In this document: positions 9,884 through 22,516 of the stretch, piece by piece
Position numbering within the stretch: position 1 is the first letter of the stretch
Layout of the letters: the number at the start of each line of letters is the position of its first letter
Source: Metabacillus litoralis
GTDB taxonomy: Bacteria > Bacillota > Bacilli > Bacillales > Bacillaceae
Direction of reading: 5' to 3'
Length of the DNA stretch: 64,000 nucleotides
Assembly (NCBI RefSeq): GCF_003667825.1
Contig: NZ_CP033043.1
Coordinates: forward strand, 2,709,501-2,773,500
Position numbers and translations under genes: made by a program
The notes under the pieces: model-generated
The model's input: only the letters and a program-made list of their open reading frames with translations
Databases searched by the model: none
Told to the model about the DNA's origin: nothing

Positions 9884-11173
9884 TTATGCAACAACTTTGC
9901 TATTTTCTACAAGAAAATCGATCGCTTTGCGAACTTTTAAATCTTCTTTTAAGCCTTCAGCGTTTCCACCAAGTGCTTGTTTAATGTTTTCAATAGGCAT
10001 GTTGTACATTTCAGCCATTTTCGCTAATTCTGCTTCAACATCTTCGTCAGAAACTTCAATGTTCTCAGCTTTAGCAATTGCTTCAAGTGTTAAGTTATAT
10101 TTAACGCGTTTTTCAGCATCGTCTTTCATTTGAGCTTTTAACGCTTCTTCATCTTGACCTGAGAATTGGAAGTATAAATCAAGATTCATACCTTGCATTT
10201 GTAGACGTTGCTCAAATTCCTGCATCATACGTGAAATTTCATTTTCAATTAATGCATTTGGAATATCAACTTCTACACCTTCAGCAGCTTTATCAACTAG
10301 TGAATCACGTAGTTGGTTTTCTGCTTCAGATTTTTTCGCTTCTTCAAGGCGAGTTCTTGTTTGAGCTTTTAACTCATCAAGAGTTTCAACTTCTTCGTTA
10401 ACATCTTTTGCAAACTCATCATCAAGAGCTGGAAGTTCTTTTGTTTTGATTTCGTGAATTTTCACTTTGAATACTGCTGGTTTACCCGCAAGGTTTTCAG
10501 CGTGGTATTCTTCTGGGAATGTTACTTCTACATCCTTCTCTGCACCCGCTTCTAAACCAACTAATTGTTCTTCAAATCCTGGAATGAAAGATCCAGAACC
10601 AATTTCTAATGAATAGTTTTCAGCAGCTCCACCTTCGAATGCTTCTCCATCAACATATCCATCAAAATCGATAACTGCAGTATCACCGTTTTCAATCGCG
10701 CCTTCTTCTTTTACTACTAGCTCAGCATGACGCTCTTGTAATTGTTTTAATTCGTTATCAACATCTTCATCAGATACAGTATCGTCTAATTTTTCAACTT
10801 CTAGACCTTTATATTCACCTAATTTCACTTCAGGCTTTACTGTAACTTTAGCAGTGAAGATTAAGCTTTTTCCTTTTTCGATTTGTTCAACATCGATTTC
10901 AGGACGATCTACAGGTTCGATTCCAGCTTCATCAACCGCATTAGGATATGCAGTTGGTAGGATGATGTCTAAAGCGTCTTGATATAGTGATTCTACACCA
11001 AAACGTTGTTCAAACATTCCACGTGGAATTTTCCCTTTACGGAATCCAGGAATAGAAACTTGTTTTACAACCTTTTTAAATGCTTCGTCAAGAGCTGTTG
11101 TGAACTCTTCTGCTGAAACCTCAACCGTTAGAACGCCATCGTTCCCTTCTAATTTTTCCCATTTTACTGACAT
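9884..11173 (-). CDS. tig: Trigger factor
   Basis: A ribosome-associated chaperone and peptidyl-prolyl isomerase that receives nascent chains at the exit tunnel. The start [19 protein letters not shown] follows a GGAGGG site and gives 429 residues; five residues of a longer frame are excluded. The ribosome-docking signature GFRKGKIPR lies near residues 42-50. The FKBP-type isomerase domain is around 160-240 ([22 protein letters not shown]), followed by the helical substrate-cradling C-terminal domain. The gene is upstream of clpX, a pairing conserved across bacteria, but here separated from it by a terminator and a non-coding gap. Confidence 0.98.
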   Translation of the reverse strand: MSVKWEKLEGNDGVLTVEVSAEEFTTALDEAFKKVVKQVSIPGFRKGKIPRGMFEQRFGVESLYQDALDIILPTAYPNAVDEAGIEPVDRPEIDVEQIEKGKSLIFTAKVTVKPEVKLGEYKGLEVEKLDDTVSDEDVDNELKQLQERHAELVVKEEGAIENGDTAVIDFDGYVDGEAFEGGAAENYSLEIGSGSFIPGFEEQLVGLEAGAEKDVEVTFPEEYHAENLAGKPAVFKVKIHEIKTKELPALDDEFAKDVNEEVETLDELKAQTRTRLEEAKKSEAENQLRDSLVDKAAEGVEVDIPNALIENEISRMMQEFEQRLQMQGMNLDLYFQFSGQDEEALKAQMKDDAEKRVKYNLTLEAIAKAENIEVSDEDVEAELAKMAEMYNMPIENIKQALGGNAEGLKEDLKVRKAIDFLVENSKVVA

Positions 11174-11404
11174 GTGTTGTCCCTCCAAAGATCTATAATG
11201 ATTTGTGCGAATAAGTGATAGGTAATTTGTGGCGCTTGTCCCATTTTAGGCAATCCCCCACGAACATATACCTGTTTTTATGTACGGTAAAAAGTAACCT
11301 AGTACTAAACATGCATAGGATTTCGCATTAGAAAAACTTGGCTTTTCTTCAAGACAAATGGCAAAGCTTTAAGTTTTTCCCATACCATCAACATTTCTAA
11401 TAGT

Positions 11405-11445
11405 ATAAAAAATAAGGTCCATTTTGTCCAAAATAAAAAAGACCT
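11405..11445 (-). terminator. Probable terminator after ysoA; rest of the gap unremarkable
   Basis: On the minus strand AGGTC and GACCT (plus 11441-11445 and 11415-11419) flank an inner ATTTTG/CAAAAT pairing and lead into TTATTTTTT. The remaining bases between tig and ysoA (11174-11404 and 11446-11513) show no feature I can name and presumably hold the tig promoter. Confidence 0.6.
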
Positions 11446-11513
11446 ATATACGATGATCACTATTTTGCAACCATTTTATTATAACACAGAATAAATTCCT
11501 TTCAACATATAGC

Positions 11514-12524
11514 TCATATTTGTAAATAAGAAATTTCTTCTATTTGATAGATTTTATTGCATGCTTCTTGTAAATCTGGCAATGGTTGATCATAGATCTC
11601 TTCTATTTCTTCTTGCTCAATTGAAATCCCATGCATCGAATAACCAACAAGATGCAAAGCAGCTGCCCACAGCTTAGCTTCTGTTGGCTGTGGTAAGAAA
11701 GGATATAACACATACAGATGCCTTATCCATAATTCTTTAACAGCTTCATATAATGTAGGATTTTCATTACCAAGCGTATCATCTAATATAGTTAACACTT
11801 TTTTAGTAAAAGGAAATTCTGCAGGATCTTCCAGATTAGCAGGTACAACCGTAAGACTTTCGCCGAACTTCGTTACTTTCATTTCCTTTTCAACTTCATG
11901 CTCAATCATTAAATGCAAAATCATTGATTTGATTGTAGGATGAATTTGTTCATTCTCTAACAAAATTTTAAGTGATGCAAAATGTTTACTAATGTTACGG
12001 TCATGCAGTGACTGAACGTAGGCCATTTGTTTATTTGTATCTTGCAAAAGGTCTTCTAAATATAATGGTTGTTCTTCTTCCTGGTCTTCTACATCATCAA
12101 GAATATCAACTTCGTTTTGATTCATTTTCCGACTAAATTCCAACAATTTATAAAAGTGTTCAGCACTTTCAGCAGGCAGCTGATTTTCCTCTAATACTGC
12201 TTCGATTGTTGTTTGTACTTCTTGATATTCACGTAGTTGAATTAATATCGTTAAATAAATCTGTAATACAGTAAAATAATGACCTATATCTTCTAAGAGC
12301 ATTTTTTTGCAAATATCTTTAGCCTCTGTTAAGTCACCAAGCTCCATAAGGCAAATTGCCATACCGAGATATATTTCAGCTTGATCTTCCTTAAGCTTCT
12401 TTGCTTCAGCAAACATATCAAGTGCTTCGTGATACTTCTTTTCTTTTAATAACAGCATTCCCTTATCTAAGTACCGCTCCTTCAAATTAGGAAAGGGAAC
12501 AACATTTGATTTTTTCGGTTTCAT
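11514..12524 (-). CDS. ysoA: TPR-repeat protein YsoA
   Basis: A soluble 336-residue protein with tetratricopeptide-like repeats in its N-terminal half: LDKGMLLLKEKKYHEALDMF around residues 18-37 and the following AEIYLGMAICLMELGDLTEA repeat. The middle and C-terminal parts are acidic and helical, with many EE and DD runs around residues 135-155. There is no signal peptide or membrane segment. The start at MKPKKSNVVPFPNLKERYLD is chosen by resemblance to the YsoA N-terminus as I remember it and by a GGAG site; an in-frame start 15 codons upstream is possible. It lies between tig and leuD, as in B. subtilis. Such proteins usually mediate protein contacts; the partner is unknown. Confidence 0.85.
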   Translation of the reverse strand: MKPKKSNVVPFPNLKERYLDKGMLLLKEKKYHEALDMFAEAKKLKEDQAEIYLGMAICLMELGDLTEAKDICKKMLLEDIGHYFTVLQIYLTILIQLREYQEVQTTIEAVLEENQLPAESAEHFYKLLEFSRKMNQNEVDILDDVEDQEEEQPLYLEDLLQDTNKQMAYVQSLHDRNISKHFASLKILLENEQIHPTIKSMILHLMIEHEVEKEMKVTKFGESLTVVPANLEDPAEFPFTKKVLTILDDTLGNENPTLYEAVKELWIRHLYVLYPFLPQPTEAKLWAAALHLVGYSMHGISIEQEEIEEIYDQPLPDLQEACNKIYQIEEISYLQI

Positions 12525-12592
12525 ATGTTGGTCAACTCCAGCAACCTTACTTTGCATACAGTTTATCAATCCAAGTCTTGGAAAACAAGTGG

Positions 12593-12640
12593 GGGGTGAT
12601 GTCTGGCACTCCCTGAATTTTGTTGAATGATGTCGTACGA
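12593..12640 (+). repeat. Short degenerate dispersed repeat, copy 2
   Basis: GGTG, a GTCTGGCACT block, then AATTTTGTTGAA and ATGTCG appear in the same order as in the copy at 2341-2384. This copy lies in the gap between ysoA and leuD. The rest of that gap holds only the leuD terminator. Confidence 0.55.
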
Positions 12641-12734
12641 AGCCTTGTGCACTTCTGATTTTTGTAGAATTCTTCAGTTCAAAGTGTATTAAATAACTAT
12701 TTTAGCTAGGCTTAAGCAGTGCTAGATTGGGACA

Positions 12735-12773
12735 TAAAAAAAAGAGCAATCATTATAAAAATGATGCTCTTCT
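12735..12773 (-). terminator. Terminator at the end of the ilv-leu cluster, overlapping leuD
   Basis: On the minus strand AAGAGCATCATT pairs with AATGATTGCTCTT (one bulge) and is followed by TTTTTTTT. The upstream arm is formed by the last leuD codons, so the stop codon is inside the hairpin. Confidence 0.88.
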
Positions 12774-13349
12774 AGTTTCTTCGTAATGTTTAATTTGATT
12801 ATCATAATGTAATGTTAGATCAATTTCATCTTTTCCGTGTAAAAGCATATCTTTCCAATATGGATCAACATCAAAGGTTTGCACTAAACCATTATGATCT
12901 GTGATTTCTTGCTTTTCAAGATTAACGGTTAATTCAAAGCCTTCCGCATTTGACTTTTCACGGATAAGGTCTAAAACCGTTTGCTCAAGTGTAATTGGTA
13001 ATAAGCCATTTTTCAGACAGTTTTGATGAAAAATATCTGCATAAGAAGGTGCTAAAATAACTTTAAAACCATAATCTGAAAGCGCCCATGGAGCATGCTC
13101 ACGAGAAGATCCACAGCCAAAGTTTTCACCTGCAAGTAAAATTGTCGCACCTTTACTTTTTTCTTGATTTAATTCAAAATCTGGATTTTCAGATCCATCA
13201 GGAAGATATCTCCAATCAAAGAATGCAAATCGTCCATATCCTGTTTTTTCGATTCTCTTTAAAAATTGCTTTGGAATAATTTGGTCTGTGTCAACATTTG
13301 TTCTATTTAATACAGCAACTTTTCCTTTATGTGTAGTAAATGGCTGCAT
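12753..13349 (-). CDS. leuD: 3-isopropylmalate dehydratase, small subunit
   Basis: LeuD forms the swivelling domain of isopropylmalate isomerase, which converts 2- to 3-isopropylmalate in leucine synthesis together with LeuC. It has 198 residues, typical for the family. The aconitase-C signatures are visible: NVDTDQIIPKQFLKR near residues 18-32, then AGENFGCGSSREHAPWAL near 73-90, where the GSSREH loop contacts the substrate. A GGAGGG ribosome site precedes the ATG. It is the last gene of the operon; its 3' end is part of the terminator. Confidence 0.98.
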   Translation of the reverse strand: MQPFTTHKGKVAVLNRTNVDTDQIIPKQFLKRIEKTGYGRFAFFDWRYLPDGSENPDFELNQEKSKGATILLAGENFGCGSSREHAPWALSDYGFKVILAPSYADIFHQNCLKNGLLPITLEQTVLDLIREKSNAEGFELTVNLEKQEITDHNGLVQTFDVDPYWKDMLLHGKDEIDLTLHYDNQIKHYEETRRASFL

Positions 13350-13433
13350 GATGTCCCTCCTAATATGAAAACTTTTTCTAAGGATGTAACGACACTTTCA
13401 CAACTAAACAGTTCCCATCCCATAGATTATAGA

Positions 13434-14861
13434 TTAAAATGACATTGCGTTTTCTTGAATATGACGAACATCTACAAATCGTCCATGTAAAGCCGCTGCT
13501 GCTGCCATAGCTGGACTTACCAAGTGTGTTCTAGCACCTTTACCTTGTCTTCCTTCAAAGTTACGGTTTGAAGTAGATGCACAGCGCTCTCCTTCTGGTA
13601 CAACGTCACTATTCATACTTAAACACATACTGCAACCTGATTCTCTCCACTCAAATCCAGCTTCTTTAAAGATCACATCTAGACCTTCTTCTTCTGCTAC
13701 TTTTTTAACCTTTTGAGAACCGGGCACAACGATAGCACGTACATCTGATGGAACCCTCTTGCCTTTTAAGCTTCTTATAACTTCAGCTGCCTGTCTTAAG
13801 TCTGTTAAACGGGAATTTGTACAAGATCCAATAAAAACATGTTCAATCGTAATATCTTCAATTCTAGTATTAGGCTGTAAACCCATATAGCTATACGCAC
13901 GCTTAGCTTCATCAACTGCTTCTTCATTATGAAAATCATTTAAATCAGGTGTTTTTTCATCAACACCTACAGACATACCTGGATTTGTTCCCCATGTTAC
14001 CATCGGAGCAATTTCGTCACCATTCAATGTGATAACTTTATCGTACTCTGCTCCTTCATCCGTTTTTAACGTTTTCCAGTACTCAACAGCACGATCAAAC
14101 TCTTCCCCTTTTGGTGCGTATTTTCTCCCCTTAATATAAGAGAAAGTTGTTTCATCTGGTGCTATAAGGCCTGCTCTTGCACCTGCTTCAATAGACATAT
14201 TACAAATCGTCATACGCTCATCCATTGATAAGCTTTCGATTACTTCACCTGTAAATTCAAGTATATAGCCAGTACCAAAGCGCACTCCATATTTACCGAT
14301 GACGGCTAAAATAACATCTTTAGATGTTACACCTTTTTGTAGCTTACCAGATACATGGATATTTAACGTCTTCGGACGCTGTCTCCATAGTGTTTGTGTA
14401 GCTAAAACATGTTCTACTTCACTCGTCCCAATTCCAAATGCAATCGCACCAAATGCTCCATGTGTTGACGTATGGCTATCTCCACATACAATTGTTTTTC
14501 CTGGAAGAGTTAATCCTAGCTCAGGTCCAATTACGTGTACAATACCTTGGTCTTCACTTTGAAGATCAGCTAAACGAATACCAAATTCTTTACAGTTTCT
14601 TTCAAGTGCACTGATTTGATTTTTGGCAACTTCATCACTGATCACAAAACGATTGACTGTTGGAACATTGTGATCCATCGTAGCAAACGTTCTGTCTGGT
14701 CTTCTTACTTTACGATCTTTCTCTCGAAGTCCCTCAAAAGCCTGTGGCGATGTTACTTCATGTACTAAGTGTAAATCGATATATAGAAGATCTGGCTTCC
14801 CTTGTTCTTGTTGAACCACATGTTCATCATATATCTTCTCAATAATCGTTTTTGGCTTCAC
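13434..14861 (-). CDS. leuC: 3-isopropylmalate dehydratase, large subunit
   Basis: LeuC is the 4Fe-4S catalytic subunit of isopropylmalate isomerase. The 475-residue protein starts with a GTG codon ([16 protein letters not shown]) preceded by AGGGAGG. Aconitase-family features include [30 protein letters not shown] around residues 110-139 and the cluster cysteines: one in FIGSCTNSR near residue 345 and two in [10 protein letters not shown] near 408-411. It lies 84 bases upstream of leuD. An intercistronic gap with two hairpins (14892-14949) separates it from leuB. Confidence 0.98.
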   Translation of the reverse strand: MKPKTIIEKIYDEHVVQQEQGKPDLLYIDLHLVHEVTSPQAFEGLREKDRKVRRPDRTFATMDHNVPTVNRFVISDEVAKNQISALERNCKEFGIRLADLQSEDQGIVHVIGPELGLTLPGKTIVCGDSHTSTHGAFGAIAFGIGTSEVEHVLATQTLWRQRPKTLNIHVSGKLQKGVTSKDVILAVIGKYGVRFGTGYILEFTGEVIESLSMDERMTICNMSIEAGARAGLIAPDETTFSYIKGRKYAPKGEEFDRAVEYWKTLKTDEGAEYDKVITLNGDEIAPMVTWGTNPGMSVGVDEKTPDLNDFHNEEAVDEAKRAYSYMGLQPNTRIEDITIEHVFIGSCTNSRLTDLRQAAEVIRSLKGKRVPSDVRAIVVPGSQKVKKVAEEEGLDVIFKEAGFEWRESGCSMCLSMNSDVVPEGERCASTSNRNFEGRQGKGARTHLVSPAMAAAAALHGRFVDVRHIQENAMSF

Positions 14862-14891
14862 GGTCGTAATCCTCCCTTAATAGATGGAAAA

Positions 14892-14949
14892 TGAGGGGCT
14901 GACATCAACCATTGTGTCATACCCCTCAATCCGATACCCATTGTATCGG
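14892..14949 (-). promoter_or_regulatory. Paired intercistronic hairpins between leuB and leuC
   Basis: Two inverted repeats lie in the 123-base gap: CCGATAC...GTATCGG at 14931-14949, and TGAGGGG...CCCCTCA with an added TGACA/TGTCA inner stem at 14892-14928. Neither has a T tract on the minus strand, so they are unlikely to be terminators. They look like mRNA processing or stabilising elements inside the operon transcript (inference). Confidence 0.55.
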
Positions 14950-14984
14950 TCTCTATATAGTGAATAAAAAGTTATTATGGCTAA

Positions 14985-16094
14985 TTAAGAATAAGCTTCC
15001 ATTATGTTTAAAATGGCATGGTCATCTGCAAGAGCATTTTTGATTTCTTCACCCATTTGTTTTGTTGACACAGCTTTTTCACCATTTGCAAGATCTGCTG
15101 TACGAGTACCTGAATTTAAAACATTATCAACAGCCTTTTCGATTGCTTTTGCTTCTTCCTCTAATCCAAATGATTGACGCAGCAGCATTGCAGCAGAAAG
15201 AATGGTTGCGACAGGATTTGCTAAGCCTTTGCCAGCAATGTCAGGTGCTGAACCATGAACAGGTTCATATAAATGTAAACCTGATGATGATAAACTTGCT
15301 GAAGATAACATTCCAAGTGACCCTGTAATCATTGATGCTTCATCACTTAAAATATCACCAAACATATTTTCTGTTACAATAACATCAAATTGTCTAGGTG
15401 ATCTGATAATCTGCATAGCTGCGTTATCAACAAGCATATGCTCAAGCGTCACATCCGGATATCTTGCAGACACCTCTTCAGCCACTTCTCTCCAAACTCT
15501 ACTTGATTCAAGTACATTCGCTTTATCAACAGAAGTTACGTGCTTACGACGCTTCTGTGCAATCTCAAATGCAGAAACGAGAATTCTTTCGATTTCAGAA
15601 CGTTTATAAAATAACGTATCAACAACAGCGTCTTCACCATCACGAACAATACGCTCACTTGGTTTACCAAAATACAATCCACCTGTTAGCTCTCGTACGA
15701 TAACGAAGTCTACTCCACTAACATACTCCTTCTTTAAAGGGGAAGAATCTAATAGACTATCAAACGTAGTGATAGGGCGTAAATTCGCATATAAATCAAG
15801 TGCCTTACGTAGAGCTAACAGCCCACGCTCCGGTCTTAATTCTACAGGATTTTGATCCCATTTAGGTCCTCCAACAGCCCCTAAAATAATGGCGTCAGAA
15901 TTCTTACAAGCTTCAATTGTTTCTTCAGGCAATGGAGTGCCTTTTTGATCAATAGCGTCACCACCGATTAATCCATAGTTGAATTGAAATTGATGGTTAA
16001 AATGTTCTGCAATTGCTTTTAAAATTTCTACTGTTACATCAACAACTTCTTTACCTATTCCATCACCAGGTAATAATGCGATTGTTTTCTTCAT
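14985..16094 (-). CDS. leuB: 3-isopropylmalate dehydrogenase
   Basis: LeuB oxidises and decarboxylates 3-isopropylmalate to 2-ketoisocaproate with NAD, the third leucine-specific step. The 369-residue protein has the family N-terminus KKTIALLPGDGIGKEV, the substrate region LRPERGLLALRKALDLYANLRP near residues 85-107, and the metal-binding signature NMFGDILSDEASMITGSLG near 243-261. An ATG start is preceded by AAGGGGG-type bases. It follows leuA by 25 bases in the same operon. Confidence 0.98.
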   Translation of the reverse strand: MKKTIALLPGDGIGKEVVDVTVEILKAIAEHFNHQFQFNYGLIGGDAIDQKGTPLPEETIEACKNSDAIILGAVGGPKWDQNPVELRPERGLLALRKALDLYANLRPITTFDSLLDSSPLKKEYVSGVDFVIVRELTGGLYFGKPSERIVRDGEDAVVDTLFYKRSEIERILVSAFEIAQKRRKHVTSVDKANVLESSRVWREVAEEVSARYPDVTLEHMLVDNAAMQIIRSPRQFDVIVTENMFGDILSDEASMITGSLGMLSSASLSSSGLHLYEPVHGSAPDIAGKGLANPVATILSAAMLLRQSFGLEEEAKAIEKAVDNVLNSGTRTADLANGEKAVSTKQMGEEIKNALADDHAILNIMEAYS

Positions 16095-16119
16095 GACTAT
16101 CCCCCTTCTCTTTAAGGTT

Positions 16120-18745
<2,626 letters not shown>

Positions 18746-18780
18746 TTAACCTGCACCTTGCAGGCAAGATTACAAACGAT

Positions 18781-19296
18781 TTAAACAATTGAGATTGGAA
18801 CTTCTTTTGTCGTACGTTGTGTACCACGAGTAAAAGCTGTAGTTCCAGTTCTAGCAATTTCTTTAATTCCATATGGTTTTAACAAATCAATCAACACTTC
18901 AATTTTCTCAGGCTCACCCGTTACTTGAACAACCACACTTTCACGGCTAACATCAATAACAGTTGCTCTGAATGGCTGAATTAACCCTTGAAGCTCCATT
19001 CTAGTCGCTGGAGTTGACATGACTTTTATTAAGGCAAGCTCCCTAGATACAATTGATTGAGATGTGATATCAACAACTTTCAAAACATCGATCTGTTTAT
19101 TTAGTTGCTTTGTAATTTGTTCTACTTCTTTTTCTTCTTGAGCATTTACAACAACTGTCATACGGGAAACCCCTTCGGTTTCAGCATGACCAACCGTGAT
19201 ACTTTCAATGTTGTAATGCCTTTTTGTAAATAATCCAGTAATTCTATTTAAAACCCCTGTTTGGTTTAATACTGTTAATGAGAGGATTCTTTTCAT
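18781..19296 (-). CDS. ilvH: Acetolactate synthase, regulatory (small) subunit
   Basis: IlvH binds valine and adjusts the activity of the IlvB catalytic subunit. The 171-residue protein begins with an ACT domain, [23 protein letters not shown]. The segment [14 protein letters not shown] is the conserved second block, and the C-terminal ALS_ss_C region ends the protein. Its ATG overlaps the ilvB stop by four bases (ATGA), the usual translational coupling of the two subunits. Confidence 0.97.
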   Translation of the reverse strand: MKRILSLTVLNQTGVLNRITGLFTKRHYNIESITVGHAETEGVSRMTVVVNAQEEKEVEQITKQLNKQIDVLKVVDITSQSIVSRELALIKVMSTPATRMELQGLIQPFRATVIDVSRESVVVQVTGEPEKIEVLIDLLKPYGIKEIARTGTTAFTRGTQRTTKEVPISIV

Positions 19297-21014
19297 AGCT
19301 TAACACCTACCATTTCATGCAAGCCTTTCCCAGGCGCAACCATTGGGTACACATTCTCATCTTTTGCAACATGAATATCAAGTAATACTGGTTCATCAGA
19401 CAAGATGGCCTCTTTTAATTTTTCTTCCCATCCATCTTCCTGAACAATTCGTACACCGTTCATTCCATATGCCTCTGAAAGCTTTACAAAATCAGGCTGA
19501 GAAACGAATTTCGAATGAGAATATCTTTCTTCATAGAAAATTTCTTGCCACTGTCTTACCATTCCTAAAGCACCATTATTTAAGATTACAACTTTAATTG
19601 GTAAGTTTAACTCATGGATAACTGATAATTCTTGAAGAGTCATTTGGAATCCACCGTCACCAAGTACAGCAACAACTGTTGATTCTCGATCAGCAAGTTG
19701 TGCACCAATCGCTGAAGGTAAACCAAAGCCCATTGTTCCAAGACCACCAGATGTTACCCATTTGTTAGGATTTTGAAAATTATAATACTGCGCAGCCCAC
19801 ATTTGATGCTGACCAACATCTGTTGTGACAATAGCCTCTCCGTTCGTCCACTTGTGAATAAGTTCTAAAATTTTCTGTGGCTTAAGGTCAGAGTCACTAT
19901 CTTTATACATAAGTGGATATTCTTCTTTATTAGAAGATAGTTGTTCATTCCACTCATTGTTATCACCTTGTTTACCATCCTGCTTAATTAATTGTTCTAG
20001 AACTAGCTTTGCATCTCCTACAATTGGAATTTGAGTAGGCACATTTTTCCCAATTTCAGCAGGATCAATATCAATATGAGCTACCGTTGCATGTTTTGCA
20101 AAATGCTCTAAATTTCCTGTTACACGGTCATCAAATCTTGCTCCTACACTGATTAATAAGTCACAGTCATAAATCGCCATATTTGCAGTGTAAGTGCCAT
20201 GCATTCCTGCCATCCCTAAAAACAATGGATGATCAGCAGGGAAACCTCCTAATCCTAGTAACGTATTAGCAACTGGGATTTGTTGTTGTTCAGCATATTT
20301 TTTTAACTCTTCAGATCCTTTAGCATGCAGAACACCTGCACCAGCTAAAATAACCGGTTTTTTTGCTCTACTAACTGCTTCTACTAATTTGCGAATCTGT
20401 AAATAATTAGGTTCACTTGTAGGCTGGTATCCTGGTAGATCTACAGGCATATCATAGCTAAATTCACCTTCTACAATTGCAATATCCTTAGGAATATCAA
20501 TTAATACCGGGCCTGGTCTACCTGTTGTTGCAATATGAAATGCTTCTTTAATAATTCTTGGAAGTTCGCTTACTTCACGAACTTGGTAATTATGCTTTGT
20601 AATCGGTGTTGTGATTCCTAGTATATCCGCTTCTTGGAAGGCATCTGATCCAATAACTGATGATGCAACTTGACCTGTAAAAACAACTAATGGTAATGAG
20701 TCAATCATAGCGTCAGCTAAACCAGTTACTAAGTTCGTAGCACCAGGACCAGATGTCGCAATGACAACTCCAGGCTTACCAGAAACACGCGCATACCCTT
20801 CTGCTGCATGTATTCCACCTTGTTCATGACGAGTTAAAACATGGAATAAACCCGAATCATATAGACTATCATATATCGGTAAAACTGCCCCGCCAGGATA
20901 ACCAAAAATAACTTCAACTTTCTCCTGCTTTAAAGCTTCAATAAGCATTTGAGACCCCGACATTGTGTTTGTACATTTGGCAGTTGAGTTGTTCAACTGT
21001 ACATTTGTACTCAT
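19293..21014 (-). CDS. ilvB: Acetolactate synthase, catalytic (large) subunit
   Basis: A thiamine-diphosphate enzyme that makes acetolactate and acetohydroxybutyrate, the first common step to branched-chain amino acids. It has 573 residues. The N-terminal domain contains [15 protein letters not shown] with the TPP-activating glutamate in [14 protein letters not shown] (near residue 70). The C-terminal TPP/Mg signature [12 protein letters not shown]...NNGALGM is near residues 460-485. The ATG follows GGGAGGAAAG. The leader contains the Leu T-box at 21080-21385. ilvB and ilvH overlap. Confidence 0.98.
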   Translation of the reverse strand: MSTNVQLNNSTAKCTNTMSGSQMLIEALKQEKVEVIFGYPGGAVLPIYDSLYDSGLFHVLTRHEQGGIHAAEGYARVSGKPGVVIATSGPGATNLVTGLADAMIDSLPLVVFTGQVASSVIGSDAFQEADILGITTPITKHNYQVREVSELPRIIKEAFHIATTGRPGPVLIDIPKDIAIVEGEFSYDMPVDLPGYQPTSEPNYLQIRKLVEAVSRAKKPVILAGAGVLHAKGSEELKKYAEQQQIPVANTLLGLGGFPADHPLFLGMAGMHGTYTANMAIYDCDLLISVGARFDDRVTGNLEHFAKHATVAHIDIDPAEIGKNVPTQIPIVGDAKLVLEQLIKQDGKQGDNNEWNEQLSSNKEEYPLMYKDSDSDLKPQKILELIHKWTNGEAIVTTDVGQHQMWAAQYYNFQNPNKWVTSGGLGTMGFGLPSAIGAQLADRESTVVAVLGDGGFQMTLQELSVIHELNLPIKVVILNNGALGMVRQWQEIFYEERYSHSKFVSQPDFVKLSEAYGMNGVRIVQEDGWEEKLKEAILSDEPVLLDIHVAKDENVYPMVAPGKGLHEMVGVKL

Positions 21015-21079
21015 GTTCTTTCCTCCCTTATCTGGCCTTCAGCCATGTTTTTTTTAAGAAAATTCCCTAAATTCAGCAT

Positions 21080-21385
21080 ATAAAAAACCTTCCCACCCCT
21101 CATAAGACTCCACAATTCTTTTGTGTGCCAAAGGGGCAAAAAGGTTAATAAACTTTTCGCGGTACCACCCTTCTTCATGGTCAAAAATCAACCACCTTAC
21201 GAACAGCATTCTGTTCACTTTGATAACGAGTACCGAAGAATGGGACTCGGTTAACCCTACTAAATTTCAGATTAACACTCAGAGGCGAGTTCATTTTTGG
21301 AAATATCACCGGCTTCCAGCTACCCCGGTTCTCTGTAGATACCTTACCAAAAACTACTTTTCCTCTTCACCGTTTTTACTATATG
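21080..21385 (-). promoter_or_regulatory. T-box riboswitch, leucine (CUC specifier), ahead of ilvB
   Basis: The minus strand contains the T-box sequence AGAAGGGTGGTACCGCG (plus 21156-21172 region), an AGAGAACCGG stem I start, and the specifier context GAACTCGCCTCTGAGT, giving CUC (Leu). A terminator follows in which AACCTTTTTGCCCC can pair along its length with GGGGTGGGAAGGTT before TTTTTT. Uncharged tRNA-Leu would bind and favour the antiterminator, raising ilvB-leuD expression. It lies between ilvE and ilvB, so ilvE is outside its control. Confidence 0.92.
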
Positions 21386-21392
21386 CATTTGT

Positions 21393-22298
21393 TTAGCTAA
21401 CATGAAGACTTTGTGGGATATTTTCCACTTTTACGCCTTCTTCAACTACTTTCCTTCTAAAAGCTTCCAAAAGTTTTTTTGTTTCTTCACCAGGGACGCC
21501 TTCACCAATCGTACGTCCATCAACCTTTACGACGGCAATGACTTCTGCAGCCGTGCCAGTTAAGAAAACTTCATCAGCTGTATAAACATCATGTCGTGTA
21601 AATGGTTCCTCTCGAACTTCATAGCCTAATTCATTAGCTATATCAATGATGGCATTTCTTGTTATGCCCTCAAGAGCTCCAATATATCCAGGGGGAGTTA
21701 ATAATTTCCCATTTTTTAAGATAAAGACATTATCAGCTGAACCTTCTGCTACATAGCCCTGATCATTTAACATCAACGCCTCACTAACATTGGCCAGATG
21801 TGCTTCAATCTTTACCAAAACATTGTTTAAATAATTAAGAGATTTGACTTTTGGACTTAATACATCAGGTCTGTTTCTTCTTGTGGCAACCGTTACAATA
21901 TCAATTCCTGTTTCATATAAGTGTTTAGGAAAGATAGATAGCGGCTCAACAATAATGACCGTATTAGCCCGTTTACAGTTATAAGGATCAAGTCCTAAGT
22001 CACCAGTTCCTCTTGAGACTACTAATCGAATGTACGCATCGCTCAAACCGTTCTTACTAACAGTCTCAACGACTAATTCAGTTAGTTCCTCTTGAGAATA
22101 AGGAATTGTGAGCATAATAGACTTTGCTGATTGGTATAATCGATCCATATGTTCTTTCATTCGAAAGATATTTCCACTGTAAACTCGTATTCCTTCAAAA
22201 ACTCCATCACCATATAAAAATCCGTGATCATAAACTGATATTTTTGCATCTTCTTTCTTTACAAAATCATCATTAAGAAAGATCCACTGGTCACCCAT
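21393..22298 (-). CDS. ilvE: Branched-chain amino-acid aminotransferase (class IV)
   Basis: A PLP enzyme that transfers amino groups between glutamate and the branched-chain keto acids, the final step for Val, Ile and Leu. The start MGDQWIFLNDDFVKKEDAKI gives 301 residues. The active-site lysine is in SPKVKSLNYLNN (near residue 150), the conserved start block DHGFLYGDGVFEGIRV is near 24-39, and the EGSADNVFILKNG and FLTGTAAEVIAV blocks follow near 185 and 245. This is the BCAT/IlvE subgroup rather than D-alanine aminotransferase, judged mainly by context. It is the first gene of the cluster, upstream of the T-box. B. subtilis keeps its two such genes elsewhere; other Bacillaceae place ilvE here. 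Confidence 0.93.
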   Translation of the reverse strand: MGDQWIFLNDDFVKKEDAKISVYDHGFLYGDGVFEGIRVYSGNIFRMKEHMDRLYQSAKSIMLTIPYSQEELTELVVETVSKNGLSDAYIRLVVSRGTGDLGLDPYNCKRANTVIIVEPLSIFPKHLYETGIDIVTVATRRNRPDVLSPKVKSLNYLNNVLVKIEAHLANVSEALMLNDQGYVAEGSADNVFILKNGKLLTPPGYIGALEGITRNAIIDIANELGYEVREEPFTRHDVYTADEVFLTGTAAEVIAVVKVDGRTIGEGVPGEETKKLLEAFRRKVVEEGVKVENIPQSLHVS

Positions 22299-22428
22299 AA
22301 GAGCACGCCTTTCTTTTAAAAAGTCCAAAAATTAGATCACTGAACATTATGTTTGTAAAGGAAAAATGATAAATAAATTCGAATTTTCTATACTTTTTCA
22401 AATGTTCGTGTAACTTTTATTTGAACTT

Positions 22429-22457
22429 ATATTACGCTCAATAAATCCAAGTGTCAA
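22429..22457 (-). promoter_or_regulatory. Sigma-A promoter of the ilvE-ilv-leu cluster
   Basis: On the minus strand TTGACA (plus 22452-22457) is followed by a 17-base spacer and TAATAT (plus 22429-22434). The -35 is a perfect consensus match and the -10 matches four of six bases. Transcription would start near 22422, about 125 bases before ilvE. Confidence 0.75.
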
Positions 22458-22469
22458 CAGTGTTTCTTG

Positions 22470-22484
22470 AATTATTTGATAATT
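22470..22484. promoter_or_regulatory. Candidate CodY box upstream of ilvE
   Basis: AATTATTTGATAATT matches 12 of 15 bases of the CodY consensus AATTTTCWGAAAATT and is itself palindromic. It lies just upstream of the -35 element. CodY is the established GTP- and BCAA-responsive repressor of ilv-leu operons in Bacillus, so the location is sensible. Confidence 0.5.
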
Positions 22485-22502
22485 TAGATTACTTAAATAA
22501 TT

Positions 22503-22516
22503 TGTATACGCTTACA
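22503..22516. promoter_or_regulatory. Candidate catabolite-responsive element (cre)
   Basis: TGTATACGCTTACA matches the cre consensus TGWAANCGNTNWCA at every constrained position but one. It is centred about 88 bases upstream of the predicted start site. In B. subtilis CcpA activates the ilv-leu operon from an upstream cre, and this site has comparable placement. Confidence 0.6.
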
